A stretch of 64,000 nt of DNA. Source: Megalopta genalis. Its lineage: Eukaryota; Arthropoda; Insecta; Hymenoptera; Halictidae. Shown one piece after another: positions 36,455-47,458 of the stretch; the first letter of the stretch is position 1, and every line of letters begins with the position of its first letter. The notes under the pieces are model-generated. The model did not search any database. It had not been told where the DNA came from and saw only the letters and a program-made list of their open reading frames with translations. The stretch spans positions 36,967,302 through 37,031,301 of the forward strand of contig NC_135013.1 in NCBI RefSeq assembly GCF_051020955.1. The letters are read 5' to 3'. The position numbers and the translations under genes were made by a program.

Positions 36455-39042
36455 AAAATGCGATAAAATATCGCAATGTACATTTTATATGTTATTTATC
36501 TCCTCTCGATTCGAGTTGTCAGCTTTTATCCAAGGAAGCCTTAATGGCAGAGATACCTAAAATTTCGAATACCTAATTTACACGTGCTTTTGTTTTTGGT
36601 GAAGGAATAAGGCACGCCGTGTTTAGTAGAATATCGCTATAACATAGAATAAGAATCCAGAGGTTTCAAGGAATATTCTGTAAATGCAGTGCAATCTTGT
36701 TTTATTTAGTTTTTACAAGCTTTATTTCACACTATTGTAGGGCAACACCTCCTTCGCATTGAAAAATGTAGAGTTCACTTTCTAGTGATTACTATAAGAC
36801 AATTTAGTTCTTGAATAGTCCTCGCAGTGACGAAAACTGTTAAGGGTATGGGGGATTGAATTCACTATTTCGTTGAGCTTATCATGTACATAATATTTTA
36901 TATCATATTGCACGGAAAGTAATTATATATTTATTCAGAGAACCTAAGATGTTGTAGTCTTTAATGCAGTCGCTCAATAATAAACTATAATATTAATAAG
37001 ATTCTTGTAAAAATGATAACATATATTATTGTAATAAATTTTATTATATTACCTTGAACTACAAAGATTACGAAAAAGGGGAGTGTTAATTGCAGTTCCA
37101 AGTTAAATATAATATAAATTTTACAATGGTTACCGAAAATGGCAGCTTGAAGATATTAGTGCATCGGTCATTAGTATTGTTGTTTATTAGACAATATGTA
37201 TACAGTAAATGTCGAATGTTAATATTGTCGATGCAATATGAATGAAAAAAGTCGTCCAAAATTTTGAAATAGAGCTTAAGCCGTAATTTTGATTTTGTAT
37301 CTTTATATTGCCGAATTTATTGCAACGTATCCAATAAGAGTCGCGTGACTTCGTTTCCATATTTAGATACACCCGCATGAACTTATACCACTTTATACTC
37401 TAGCAACTTAAAACGAATTTTAATTATATATGCTTATAAATTATTGCAACTTTGAATGCAAGAATATCGATCCTCTAAGTAAAATACTTTGCCGGTACAA
37501 ATACCAGAACATTTAGTAATTTTAATATTAAGGTATATGACAAAAATATCTAAGTGATTTTGATTTTCAATGTTTTTTCATATCAAATTATATAGAAATT
37601 GATGAAATTTTATTTAGACCTTTAAGCAGCATTGATTTTGAAAATACAACGTGCAATAAAATTTAATGCTTTTGTAATCTAATATTTTAGTAACAAAAGA
37701 GTCCTCCTCAACAATGATTTCTTTTAAAGATTTTACAGTGCATATTTTGAGAAAGCAAACAAGAAGATATCACAAATATTGTAATGTATTTATTAACGTA
37801 GACACATTGTTTGCCTGTAACTGTATAAAATTGGAATACTGTTTTCTCTTATACAGTTCTTCAAATTAATTTGTATCTCTTATTGCATATGATATACATG
37901 CGCTGACAGATATAAATTTTCTCATAATCATAGTCTTAATAATAATTAATAATTACCATTAATTTTTGTCTATAGATTTCTGCTTTATATTTAAAACATA
38001 AATGCCTTAAAATGTAATAAAACATTCCTTAATTTTTAGAAACTTTTAACAATACTAAGACCAATCTTTTGTTACTAGATCGTAATATATATGCTTTGTA
38101 CTTTTTAGAACACTGCAATTAGCTGCAAACTATTCTAAGAATGTCTTAAATAGTTTCGGTGACATTTAATAAATTCTACAAATGAAATTTTTTAATTCAT
38201 TTAAGTCAGTTCAAATTTACTCATTTAATATTTATGACTAAATGTGGTCTCCATGGTGAATATTATCATGTTTTGCACAAATATTTGTAACAATTTTTTC
38301 ATTTGAAATGTCCTGACTTATGTTTATATAACAGCTATTTATAATTATTCATAAGAATTTAAAGGGGGAATCAGATTAGAACAATCCAAAGAGTTAGAAA
38401 TGATACAACGGGACTTGTATTAGCTCTTATCACATTTTGCATGTGGTGCTGTGTAATATGATAGATTATTTTTTGTAATATTTACCGATTCAATATATTT
38501 TCGGTAGAGTACCTGATATTTTTGTATTATAGTTTATTTAAGTTTTGTATCCATACATTTTTTAAACGATCACGAGATTTTATTCACTGTTTACTATTAT
38601 CAATTTCTTTCGTAATTGCTTTTCAAGTCTCATTTGTTAATTAATATTTAAAACTTGTTAAAATTAATAAAATTAGAAATAAATGAATACAAAATGGTTA
38701 AAAAGACATCATAAATTTTAAATATGAATATTTTATGTAATTGAAAGGATTTTATAAATTATCCACAACTATACATTTAGATTGTAATTCTATTGATACA
38801 TATATACATCTGTATGTATCTTTTTAAATGTTTTAATTATTTCGATTAATTGTTTACACCATGACCAGGTATATATTGTAAGTAATATATAATATATAAT
38901 ATTATGACGAATAAATAAAATACAAATATAATCTTGTATTACTTTTTTAAAACATTCATTTTTTTATCACAATGTATCCTATAAAAATTAGTAATGAAAA
39001 AATGTACTGATTCGTTTCAATTATAACATTTCATATCAAATA
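36455..39042 (+). other. ORP8-type gene 3' untranslated region / intergenic
   Basis: Long AT-rich noncoding stretch. AATAAATAAA at 38910-38919 is a strong poly(A) signal candidate, giving a 3' UTR of up to about 2.4 kb that stops just before the next gene. Earlier, weaker signals may be used too. Confidence 0.45.
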
Positions 39043-39702
39043 ATGAGCATGAACCGGGAACATTCTTCAAAAAGCAGCTATCAATATTATGATACCAAAG
39101 ATAATAAATATATTAAAAGTGACAACGCCAAAACATCATGTAAGATAAATACTTCTATTTTTAATAAGGTTATGCTATTTGCGTTTTATTAAGATGTGAA
39201 ACAAATTTCTTTTAATTTACAATGTTATTGAATGATTTATTAGCAATAGGTCATATACAAGTAACACCGCAGATGATTCGTGCAGCTATAAAAAGGTTGC
39301 AACTTCGTAAACTTTTCGTCAATATAAACCTAATCGCAGACTATTTACGTCGTAATTATCCTGTTGATAGAAATAAAAAAACATTTAGAAAAGAATTGAT
39401 TAAAAAATTGGATTGCGCGGTTCGCGTTGGATTAATAGTGATGCATGCACAGGATGCTTATTGTATACCTAATATAAGAGAGGACGCAAATAACATAAAA
39501 ACAGCTCTCTCGGCATTTTGGGAAATGTATAAAAATGTAAGTAAAGAGTTTATAATTCTTTATGTTTTTTTATATTTTATAACATTTGCTATTTCTTTTT
39601 TAGTATAAAAAATTATCTATTCTACGATATGGAAATCAAAATAAAAAGAAATCCACCATCAAAAGGAAATTAAGAAACAAGATAGAACATTTTGAAAAAT
39701 AA
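39043..39702 (+). CDS. Small basic protein with a winged-helix-like region, family unknown
   Basis: Three exons are inferred: 39043-39139, 39244-39536 and 39604-39702, in phases 1 and 0, giving 162 residues. The N terminus MSMNREHSSKSSYQYYDTKD is polar. Residues from about 40 to 105 form a likely compact helical domain: TPQMIRAAIKRLQLRKLF, LIADYLRRNYP, FRKELIKKLDCAVRVGLI, then AYCIPNI. This layout recalls the winged-helix domains of SAMD1 and the KAT6 acetyltransferases. The likeness is of pattern only. The C terminus is very basic (NKKKSTIKRKLRNKIE), suiting a nuclear, nucleic-acid-associated protein. AATAAA at 39717 lies 15 bases past the stop, supporting a real transcript end. The second exon alone could start at Met 39222 (MLLNDLLAIGH). 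I do not recognise the gene. Confidence 0.6.
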
Positions 39703-40190
39703 GCAAATTTCCGTAAAATAAACGACAATGTACTTAACGAAAATATAATCTTTTGTATTTGTTTACTAATTCATATTATACGTTGGATACAATTATTGGA
39801 ATATACATATTGTACATATATTTTTTAATGATACAATATACGAGATTTTTTATAATACATATTATAGTACATAATAAAAATAGATTGCAGATCTTTATGC
39901 AAATTTTCGTTTTCATTCGCCATTTTAGAAAAGTTTGAATTAAAAAATAGTTTTCTTAATCAACTGAAAGATTGCTCATTATAAACAAAAAATAAAAATG
40001 CTATTACGTTTTGTCAATTTAGATGTTTTCTTGTATTTTAGAAATCTGCACAAGCTATAAATGTATAAAGATCCACAATTTAATAATAAAATATATGTAA
40101 TACGTATTATATTACAATCAAAAGATAAATTTAAAAATTTTTTAAACTATTAATAAATCTATAGACTTATGAAAACTTATATATATATAG
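39703..40190. other. Convergent intergenic stretch
   Basis: AT-rich DNA between two tail-to-tail genes, holding the AATAAA at 39717-39722 and the ASTE1 3' end. Nothing else is supported. Confidence 0.5.
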
Positions 40191-42488
40191 TCATTGCGTA
40201 AATTGTAATGCAGAAAAGAGATTGTTTACATCATAAAACGATGGTTCATGTAAACATTCATCTGCAGAGAAATACTCTGTGTCACTATCAACTTCATTTT
40301 GATCAGTCTTTGAACGTCTATTTTTATTTTTTCGTTTAATTTGAGAATTATCTTGAATTTGAAATAACACTGGAAGTAGAGATTTTATTCTTGACAAGAG
40401 TACGTGAAACAGTCTTAACAGACTTGGAGACTTTTGCAAAATAATATTTATGTATCCATCAATGTCATGACGTGTCTTAAAATTATTCGATAAGTTATAT
40501 AATAAAGTCCCATTGTACAAATTAGCTATTTTGATATGTGTATAAGGGTAATCTAAAAGTGCATTCAAGTTCATAGCTTGCAATAAGCAACTCTGAAACT
40601 GTGCAAATGCATGAATGATTGTTCTATTAAATTTCTTATCGTTTAAATACAATTTTTTGTCCATTTCGAAGTGAGAAATGAAAAATGGTGCTATTAGTAA
40701 ACAATCATCTGAATTAATATCCCCACATGCTTCAAACATTGTAACATCCATTGAATAATGAGGATTATAATTATTTTCTTTTCTCCTTTTCCGTATATTT
40801 TCAATTGATGAACCGTATTTATTGTTAAAATAATTTATATTTCTAAATCTTCCGATTTTAGAGTCTATTATATTAAATAATAGACAAACAAGTAAAGAAT
40901 ATACATAATATTTATGTAATCTACATTGTTGCTCGTGTTCGATCCAATATTTTATACAAGCAATATATAACATCCATTCTGGTATAAATCCATTTATACA
41001 TTCATTAGTCTTTACTCCCAAAGTATAATTTAAAATCTCTTTTCGAATTAGTAATGGAAGTTTTCTAAGACTAGACAGATTTGGTCTTGCACAAGAAAAT
41101 AAAGTATCTAATCCTTCTAACTGATAACACGCAAGAGTTTTATTAGAACATCTAATCATGTAATGCATAACATTTCTGCCTTTACTTAATCCTGATGTCA
41201 GAATTGTAAATATCATTCTAATAATCTCTACACTTATTATATTACTCGAAGGATAATTGTAATTTTCTATTTGTTGTGGACAAATGTATAAACGTCGAAG
41301 TAACAAGTCAATGAAATATGAAGGATATCTGGCCGTCAAAAATTCGTTCACAAACCAGTCAGGTAAATGGAAAATGGAATCTGATATATTCAATGTATTT
41401 AAGATCTCAAGTTCATCTTCCTGCTCTTCTCCTTCGCTTGTTTCATCTTCCTCTCCATTACAGGTTTCTTCTATATATTGTAAGTTGTTGATATCTTCAT
41501 CAAATGTGAAAGTTATATTTACAGAATGTGTGACGACTTGAGCAGCATATTCTGGTGAAAATCCTAATGGTACAAGTATACCTGCAGATGCATTTGTATA
41601 AACATTTACATTGGTCTCTATTATGTTCAATATCCTTTGTCTTACAGGCTTAGGTAATCTGCAGAGAATATTAATCACTGCTTTGTCCAATGTGTGTTTA
41701 CTCAACCAAGTGAGAGTTGCTTGTATAAGGAAATGTTTGCGATTATATCTTTTTTTTCCTCCTTTTTGCATTCCCAAATGTTTAAAAAAGTTTTTAAATA
41801 TGCTACTCTTTACATAGTCATTCCCCAATAATATAGCAGCTAAGGGTAGCATAGACTGATTCAAACCACTAAAAGAGTTCAGCAGGTATTCGACCTTATA
41901 CATTTTACAGCGTTTCATATAACCTTGTCCAGTTGAACTTTTTACAGTATAGGGATGTAATGTATCAAATGGTATATACATTGTTCCATAAATATAAAAA
42001 TCAGAATCATAACTGAGTACAGGACAATCTAATATCTTTGCTACAGAAGCTATCGAATTATCAGCTTCAAGTAAACATTGAGCATGTCGAATGTTTTTCT
42101 CTCTTAAAACATCTTTGAATACTTGTTTGTTAAACAGAGGAAAATATTTCATACGTTTCTGAGTCATTGGAGAAAAATTAGATGCTGTATGAACCATTTC
42201 CTTCCGTCTTCGTATGCATGTTTTTAATTTTTTGTTTTCGCAACCACCATCTAGGAGAACTAATGGTGTTATATTGCATTTTAGGAGATCGTCAAAGAAA
42301 TCTGATACACATTCGGCATAATTGTCATAATCACCGCCGAACGCACAGTTAGTCCTGGTGCATAACTTATATAGGTAACATCCAACGCTATTGCCGTCGA
42401 TTACTAAGTATGTATCATGTAGTTCGTAATATTTTAAGTAACGATCTGATTGATTGTTTATGTAAGTTGTTAAACCTTTTATACCCAT
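40191..42488 (-). CDS. ASTE1: Protein asteroid homolog 1 (ASTE1)
   Basis: Intronless gene of 765 codons, the longest open frame in the window. The XPG/FEN1-like N-terminal nuclease fold starts MGIKGLTTYIN and continues YLVIDGNSVGCYLYKL, FGGDYDNYAECVSDFFDDLL and PLVLLDGGCENKK. The internal portion carries LLEADNSIASVA and CPVLSYDSDFYIYG, then LLPLAAILLGNDYV. These motifs follow human ASTE1 in order (IVIDGYALFHRL, YVVLDGGC, EADRDI, CPVLSSDSDFCIF, LCGNDHV). Human ASTE1 has been described as a structure-specific endonuclease in the shieldin pathway; Drosophila asteroid was named for a genetic interaction with Star and Egfr. An acidic insert (EGEEQEDELEIL) lies near residue 350. The C-terminal half is family-specific. 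Start MGI is required for FEN-like proteins, whose N-terminal Gly is part of the active site. Confidence 0.93.
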   Translation of the reverse strand: MGIKGLTTYINNQSDRYLKYYELHDTYLVIDGNSVGCYLYKLCTRTNCAFGGDYDNYAECVSDFFDDLLKCNITPLVLLDGGCENKKLKTCIRRRKEMVHTASNFSPMTQKRMKYFPLFNKQVFKDVLREKNIRHAQCLLEADNSIASVAKILDCPVLSYDSDFYIYGTMYIPFDTLHPYTVKSSTGQGYMKRCKMYKVEYLLNSFSGLNQSMLPLAAILLGNDYVKSSIFKNFFKHLGMQKGGKKRYNRKHFLIQATLTWLSKHTLDKAVINILCRLPKPVRQRILNIIETNVNVYTNASAGILVPLGFSPEYAAQVVTHSVNITFTFDEDINNLQYIEETCNGEEDETSEGEEQEDELEILNTLNISDSIFHLPDWFVNEFLTARYPSYFIDLLLRRLYICPQQIENYNYPSSNIISVEIIRMIFTILTSGLSKGRNVMHYMIRCSNKTLACYQLEGLDTLFSCARPNLSSLRKLPLLIRKEILNYTLGVKTNECINGFIPEWMLYIACIKYWIEHEQQCRLHKYYVYSLLVCLLFNIIDSKIGRFRNINYFNNKYGSSIENIRKRRKENNYNPHYSMDVTMFEACGDINSDDCLLIAPFFISHFEMDKKLYLNDKKFNRTIIHAFAQFQSCLLQAMNLNALLDYPYTHIKIANLYNGTLLYNLSNNFKTRHDIDGYINIILQKSPSLLRLFHVLLSRIKSLLPVLFQIQDNSQIKRKNKNRRSKTDQNEVDSDTEYFSADECLHEPSFYDVNNLFSALQFTQ

Positions 42489-43366
42489 CTTGAAACAATA
42501 TTTTCGTTTTCATTCATGGTTAATAACACAAATTGAGTTTATATACATATTTCCTTATATGTATACATTCACTATATGCTTTGTTTGACTTTCATGTTAA
42601 CTTTATGTTATAAATGTTTATAAAGTAAAACGTAAACACACTGTTTTAACTTCTTTTCGTACATCGGTCTCTGACCTCTAAACGTGTGCAAGGTGATTAT
42701 ATATGTATATATCTATGTATACATGTGTCTATATACATATGTATATAGATAGTATACATGTATTATGTATACTGTACTGTTGCTTGATACATTGTACATA
42801 TGTATTGATTCTCTATGACTACTCAACATCATGAGTGACTACTACATATTCTATAAAAATTTTCAAACAAATAAAAATTTTAAATTGTACATAGGTATGA
42901 ACACGATGTGTATGTATATATGAAATTCGTAGATTTGATATAATAATTTAATAATCGTTATTCTATGTATTAAATTATTAATAAATTGAGTAATTATGAG
43001 AATGTTCTACAACAAACATTATCGAAGCTTCCATTATCCGAATGCTTTGCTATTTCATTATCTACGCTTTAGACGGGCAAGTGTAAATGGCAAGTCCTTA
43101 TAGAATCTTTAACGAACAGATTTATATATTCACAAATATTAGATTTAATGCAAAAATGGAATAATTCAGAAAAAAACGTATGATTAAGATACGATATGAT
43201 TAATTAATCGATTATCGTCTGTAAGAATTAAATAAGCTGAAGAAAAGAATGAAGAGTAAGAGACAAAAACAGAATAATTTTTATAATAACATGGAGGTTT
43301 TACATTTTAAAGTACTTTAAACAATTAATTACAGAACTTTTCCCTATTTAACCTGTTCCCATACTA
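42489..43366. other. Intergenic region with TA/GTA-rich palindromic simple sequence
   Basis: Shared upstream region of ASTE1 (-) and the pogo-derived gene (+). From about 42690 to 42810 the DNA is built from ATGTATA and TACATAT words, with two copies of the palindrome TACATATGTA (42734 and 42795). An acceptor-like ttaattacag at 43324-43333 may introduce a 5' UTR exon of the downstream gene. Confidence 0.5.
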
Positions 43367-44197
43367 ATGGCGTCAAAACGGAAGCGTGTAGTGTTAAGTA
43401 TAATAACAAAACACGAAATTATTCGAAAGTTGGAGAGTGGTGAAAGTGCAGCGAAATTAGCGAAAATATATGGTATCGGGAAAGCTACTATTACCGGTAT
43501 TAAAAATCAGAAAGATGCCATTGAAAATTATTTGATGCAAGCAGATACCTTGGACATTGCTGTCAACAGAAAAAGTATGATGGTGCCAAAGTATAAAAAT
43601 GTAGATGATGCTGTGTTTCAATGGTTTCTAGAAAATAGAGATAAAGGAGTACCTATATCTGGGCCTATTCTATGCGAGAAGGCATTGGAGTTTAATGAGA
43701 AATTAAAAGGCAATCCAAATTTTAAAGCAAGCAGTGGTTGGTTAGAAAAATTTAAGTCACGTCATGGTATTCGAGAACTAAATATGTCTGGTGAAAAGTT
43801 ATCTACCGATAATGTTACTGAAGAAAATTTAACAGTGGATCTTCACAAATTCTTAATCGAAAAAGGGTATGCGTTACAGAATATGGATAATGAAGATAAA
43901 AGAGATATAACATGTACAACATTACAACAGAAGAATGTGACTTCCCAGCAGGAAAAATTAGATACCAACAGTAAAGTTAGTAAAGATCATATTAACGCAA
44001 TCTCATGTGTTAATTCAACCACATGTCATCAAGTTCCACTTTTGCTATTTGGAAAAAGGAAAAAAGTATGTTATAAACATTAATAAGCACTATTGCACAT
44101 TGAAATAGTTCAACGCATTCTTTGTACTGGTGATCAAAATTATTAGTAATATATTATTATTTATTTATAGTTAAAGTCACACATTGTATATAGTTGA
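43367..44197 (+). CDS. Tigger/pogo transposase-derived protein, truncated after the DNA-binding half
   Basis: The N terminus is a CENP-B-type helix-turn-helix: MASKRKRVVLSIITKHEII, then SGESAAKLAKIYGIGKATITGIK. A second, CENPB/Tc5-type DNA-binding domain follows (DAVFQWFLENRDKGVPISGPILCEKAL...SSGWLEKFKSRHGI). After about residue 165 the sequence still aligns with the start of the Tigger catalytic domain: MDNEDKRD replaces the usual IYNADETG, keeping only the Asp. NAISCVNSTTCHQVPLLLFGKRKK matches the usual ANATGTHKLPLLLIGKSKK. The protein then ends. Either it reads to a stop at 44081-44083 (238 residues), or it splices at 44065 (gtatgt) to 44171 and ends LKSHIVYS (241 residues). It cannot be an active transposase without the later acidic residues. 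The intact frame suggests a domesticated DNA-binding gene; a young broken copy is the alternative. No terminal inverted repeats were found. Confidence 0.75.
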
Positions 44198-44823
44198 AAG
44201 GACTGCATGGAAAATGGTAAATGATCCCGATCAGTATACTAAAATGCAATTTTAATGCATCTGTCATTTTGCAATACTTTACATAAATATTTATACTCTG
44301 AACCAATAGATATCGTAAGGAATAAATAATATTTAAAAACAATCCTGAAATTATTTCTGTTTTTAATAAACGCTTTTAATTATATAAATGTGATGCTAGA
44401 TTGTTAAATTAATCGATTTTCATTTATGCATGATATAAAAATACATGGTAAAAACGTAGCATTTATTTTTGTAATTATTTAAAGATCTGTACATTATATA
44501 CAATGTAATGTACTTGTGTTTGCACTATGTACATAACATTTAAAGGGAATGTTTCACACGTTTCATGTTTCGAAACTCATTGCAGCTTCTTGATATTATT
44601 TATAACTTCGCTGAAAAATAAAAATATAAAATTTTCTATTAAAAAGTCATTATTTTTCTAATTTTTTGTATAATACATTATATGTAAAGTGCAGTTTATA
44701 AGTAAGTAGTGTTACTACTTTTTAACATTACTAATTTGCATTTGTAGAACACATGCAATGAAAATACTACATGAATTTATATGGACCACTATTTCTGTCT
44801 TTTCCCTATCCGATATTAATACA
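44198..44823. other. Convergent intergenic stretch
   Basis: Holds the 3' ends of the pogo-derived gene and of CCS. Poly(A)-like signals occur on both strands. No further gene is seen. Confidence 0.45.
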
Positions 44824-46069
44824 TTAAGATACTGTACAAGCATTACTTGCTCCAATATTATTACTAGATTCCTGTTTTTCTAAGCGTGCTTTATCTCTTT
44901 CATCCCACAGTGTAAGTCCATCACAAGCACAGATCTTTTTCGCATTTTGAAACAAGCCAGATGAACGAGCAATAACACCACAAGCCAATCTACAAAAATA
45001 TTAAATAAATCTTTAATATTGGAAGCTTTATAATGACTATTATATTAATACCATAAAAATAATGCAAGATCTACCTATTTCCACTGTTTCCATTTATTTT
45101 AGAATCTGGGACACTTCCCTTTCCTAGATCATCTGGATTTTCTGTTATAACTAGGGATCTTCCAATAATATCAGGTATTTTGATTAGTGTGTCTAATTTC
45201 CTAAATGTGGCTCTACCAACCTCATTTGCTGTTATATTACCAAGATCTCCTATATGCTATAATTAATTAGAATTTTATAATAGATGAACCTTCTTTAATG
45301 GTCAATTGATTTGACCATAGATCTACTGTCGACATAATCTACAATATTACCCGTTTATGAACATCATCTTCAGGTCCCCCATGTACTGTATTATTTGGAT
45401 TAAAATGTTCTCCAATACTATAAACATAACACATAAGATTTAAGAAGTAAAAATTATGAAAGCAGATGTGGTACTAACATTTACCTACCTGTCACAGCCA
45501 TTTGAAATATCACCACATTCATGTATATGTATACCGTGCTCTCCTGGCTTTAAGCCATCAACTGTCCCATCTATAATACAACCGTCAGGAATCTGTGCAA
45601 ATCTTATGACTCCCATTATCTTGTTACTCACGCTATACCCTGAATTTCCTCCTAACATTGCCACTGCACTAAGAGAATCTATAATTTCAAGAATCACATA
45701 TGATATTGAAGGATTATTATTATAATTGATTCTGGCAGTATCTTAGACAAAAGCAATTATTTTATGTTTTCTTACTTCCATATCCCTTCAAAATAGCTTT
45801 TCTTCCAGACTGTTCAATTTTTTCTTGTATTATCGAATACGGTAAATTTGTCTGAACAATAACATTCCCTTTTTCCAACGATATATCGATATTTTCAATT
45901 CCTTTTACATCGGCTAAACTTTTTTCTACCGCTTCGACGCATTTTTGACAAGTCATGTTCACCGCAAATTCAATCTGAAAATTCAGATCAACATCTGAAT
46001 GTTCGGTATAACAACATATGCGAACAATATTTTCTCTTACTTCTACACGTTACCTTTGCCGATATCATT
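44824..46069 (-). CDS. CCS: Copper chaperone for superoxide dismutase
   Basis: Loads copper and helps form the disulfide in SOD1. Exons on the minus strand: 46069-46055 (only five codons, MISAK), 45974-45776, 45741-45489, 45417-45351, 45256-45075 and 44989-44824; 293 residues. Domain I is an Atx1-like fold with the copper motif MTCQKC at residues 12-17. Domain II is SOD-like: HGIHIHECGD, IGEHFNPNNTVHGGPEDD, RHIGDLGN and GNSGNRLACGVIARS. The zinc-site histidines of SOD1 have counterparts (HFNP, VHGGP, RHIGD). The fourth copper ligand is replaced by Thr (GRSLVITE where SOD1 has GRTLVVHE), as expected for a chaperone rather than an enzyme. Domain III has the essential CXC motif (KKICACDGLTLWDE). 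Head-to-head with SS18. Confidence 0.95.
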
Positions 46070-47458
46070 TTTGATATCCTATAAAATTATTTCTTGACGG
46101 AGAATAATTAGGTGATTTCTCTAGCGACAGATGATGTTTGATTGGTTATGTTTGCTTTAAGGTTATGTTTTGTATGATAAGGTAGCAGAAAGTTTTCGGC
46201 ACTGCGATGAATGTTTCAAAATAAACAAGTTTTAGAAAGTACAGTAGAATTTCTCTCTTAGTGGTGCCGTATCGTTTATTAAATTAATATCCTGCGTTAA
46301 TAACTACTTATTGTAACGGTTTTAATAAATATTTGAATTTTAAATGCAACTCTGTTTCAAATTACAAAAATGTATGCACAAATGCCTTGACATATGTACA
46401 TATGTATGAAACGTGTAATCTGTCTCTCCTTCTGTTTTGAAGATTTTTCTATCAGTACAAACATTCAATTCAATGTAAAACACCTTTAACCGTAAAAAAA
46501 GCTTGGCATTAGGAAATCTTTGAAATTTTTAAACTCATATATATCCCTATGCATGTACATATGTATGTATGTCATACATATAATCACGTATAATAACATT
46601 ACGCCACATTGCGCTTCATTATGGCGAATACACTATAGTATTCTCATTGTGGCGTCTTACACTTGTATATATATTACGTATTCTAAAATGTTTGGTTGAG
46701 AATAAAATAAAATAATTAAAACAGAAGTATGTAAGTACAATGTACGCATAATGAAAGTATTTATTTGTAAAAGTTACTATATCATCAACAGTAACAGAAA
46801 AGTAAAGTCACTATAATTCGATAAAAAGCAGATTTATTAATGCTGACACAAGTACACTTACGTGACAATTAATTCTAGCATTTTTACAAGCAAAATTAAC
46901 ATTACATACATAAAAAAATTATCATAAATTTTTCAAGGAAACTTACACACGATGCTTTATTTATACTATTTTATGAACTTTGATCTTCACTAGATGACCT
47001 AGTAAATAATGGATTTCGAGTTTTTACCGTCTGCTATATTTTACCATAATAGTTCGCGCGTTTCTCACATGGCACGCTCTTTTCCCAAGCTTTCTATTTT
47101 AGAAATGAACAGTAACCATCTCCTGTTTGCAAAACCAGAAATTTTGTAAAGGAATCGCTTGATCGTGATTTGCTATATTTAGAAATTCCTGTCGGAGAAG
47201 GAATTATGTGCTGAGATTAAGCAAGCCATCATTTTTTACGATTTTGAAGAACTTGTATTGTGTTGTGCTTTTTTTCTGGATGTTGAAGCTGTGGTGTAAT
47301 AATGTGGCTAACCGATACCGTAACGAAATTTTGAAGTTCCAAATGTGTTTAACGATTCACAGGATGTCACCAATAATATACTGATTTAGCTGAAACAGAT
47401 CGTAGTAAAATAAATTACGTATCACGAATATCGAGCGATTTATAAAATATCATAAAAC
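46070..47458. promoter_or_regulatory. Divergent promoter region, CCS (-) and SS18 (+)
   Basis: About 1.4 kb between start codons. It carries two more copies of the palindrome TACATATGTA (46397-46406, 46556-46565). The second lies in a longer near-palindrome (tatgtatgtcatacata). The 5' UTR of SS18 probably covers the last few hundred bases. Confidence 0.5.

Noticed and set aside
44171..44260. Further catalytic-domain sequence of the pogo-derived gene downstream
   Set aside because: After the acceptor only eight codons remain before a stop. None of the three frames beyond resembles the rest of a Tigger catalytic domain.
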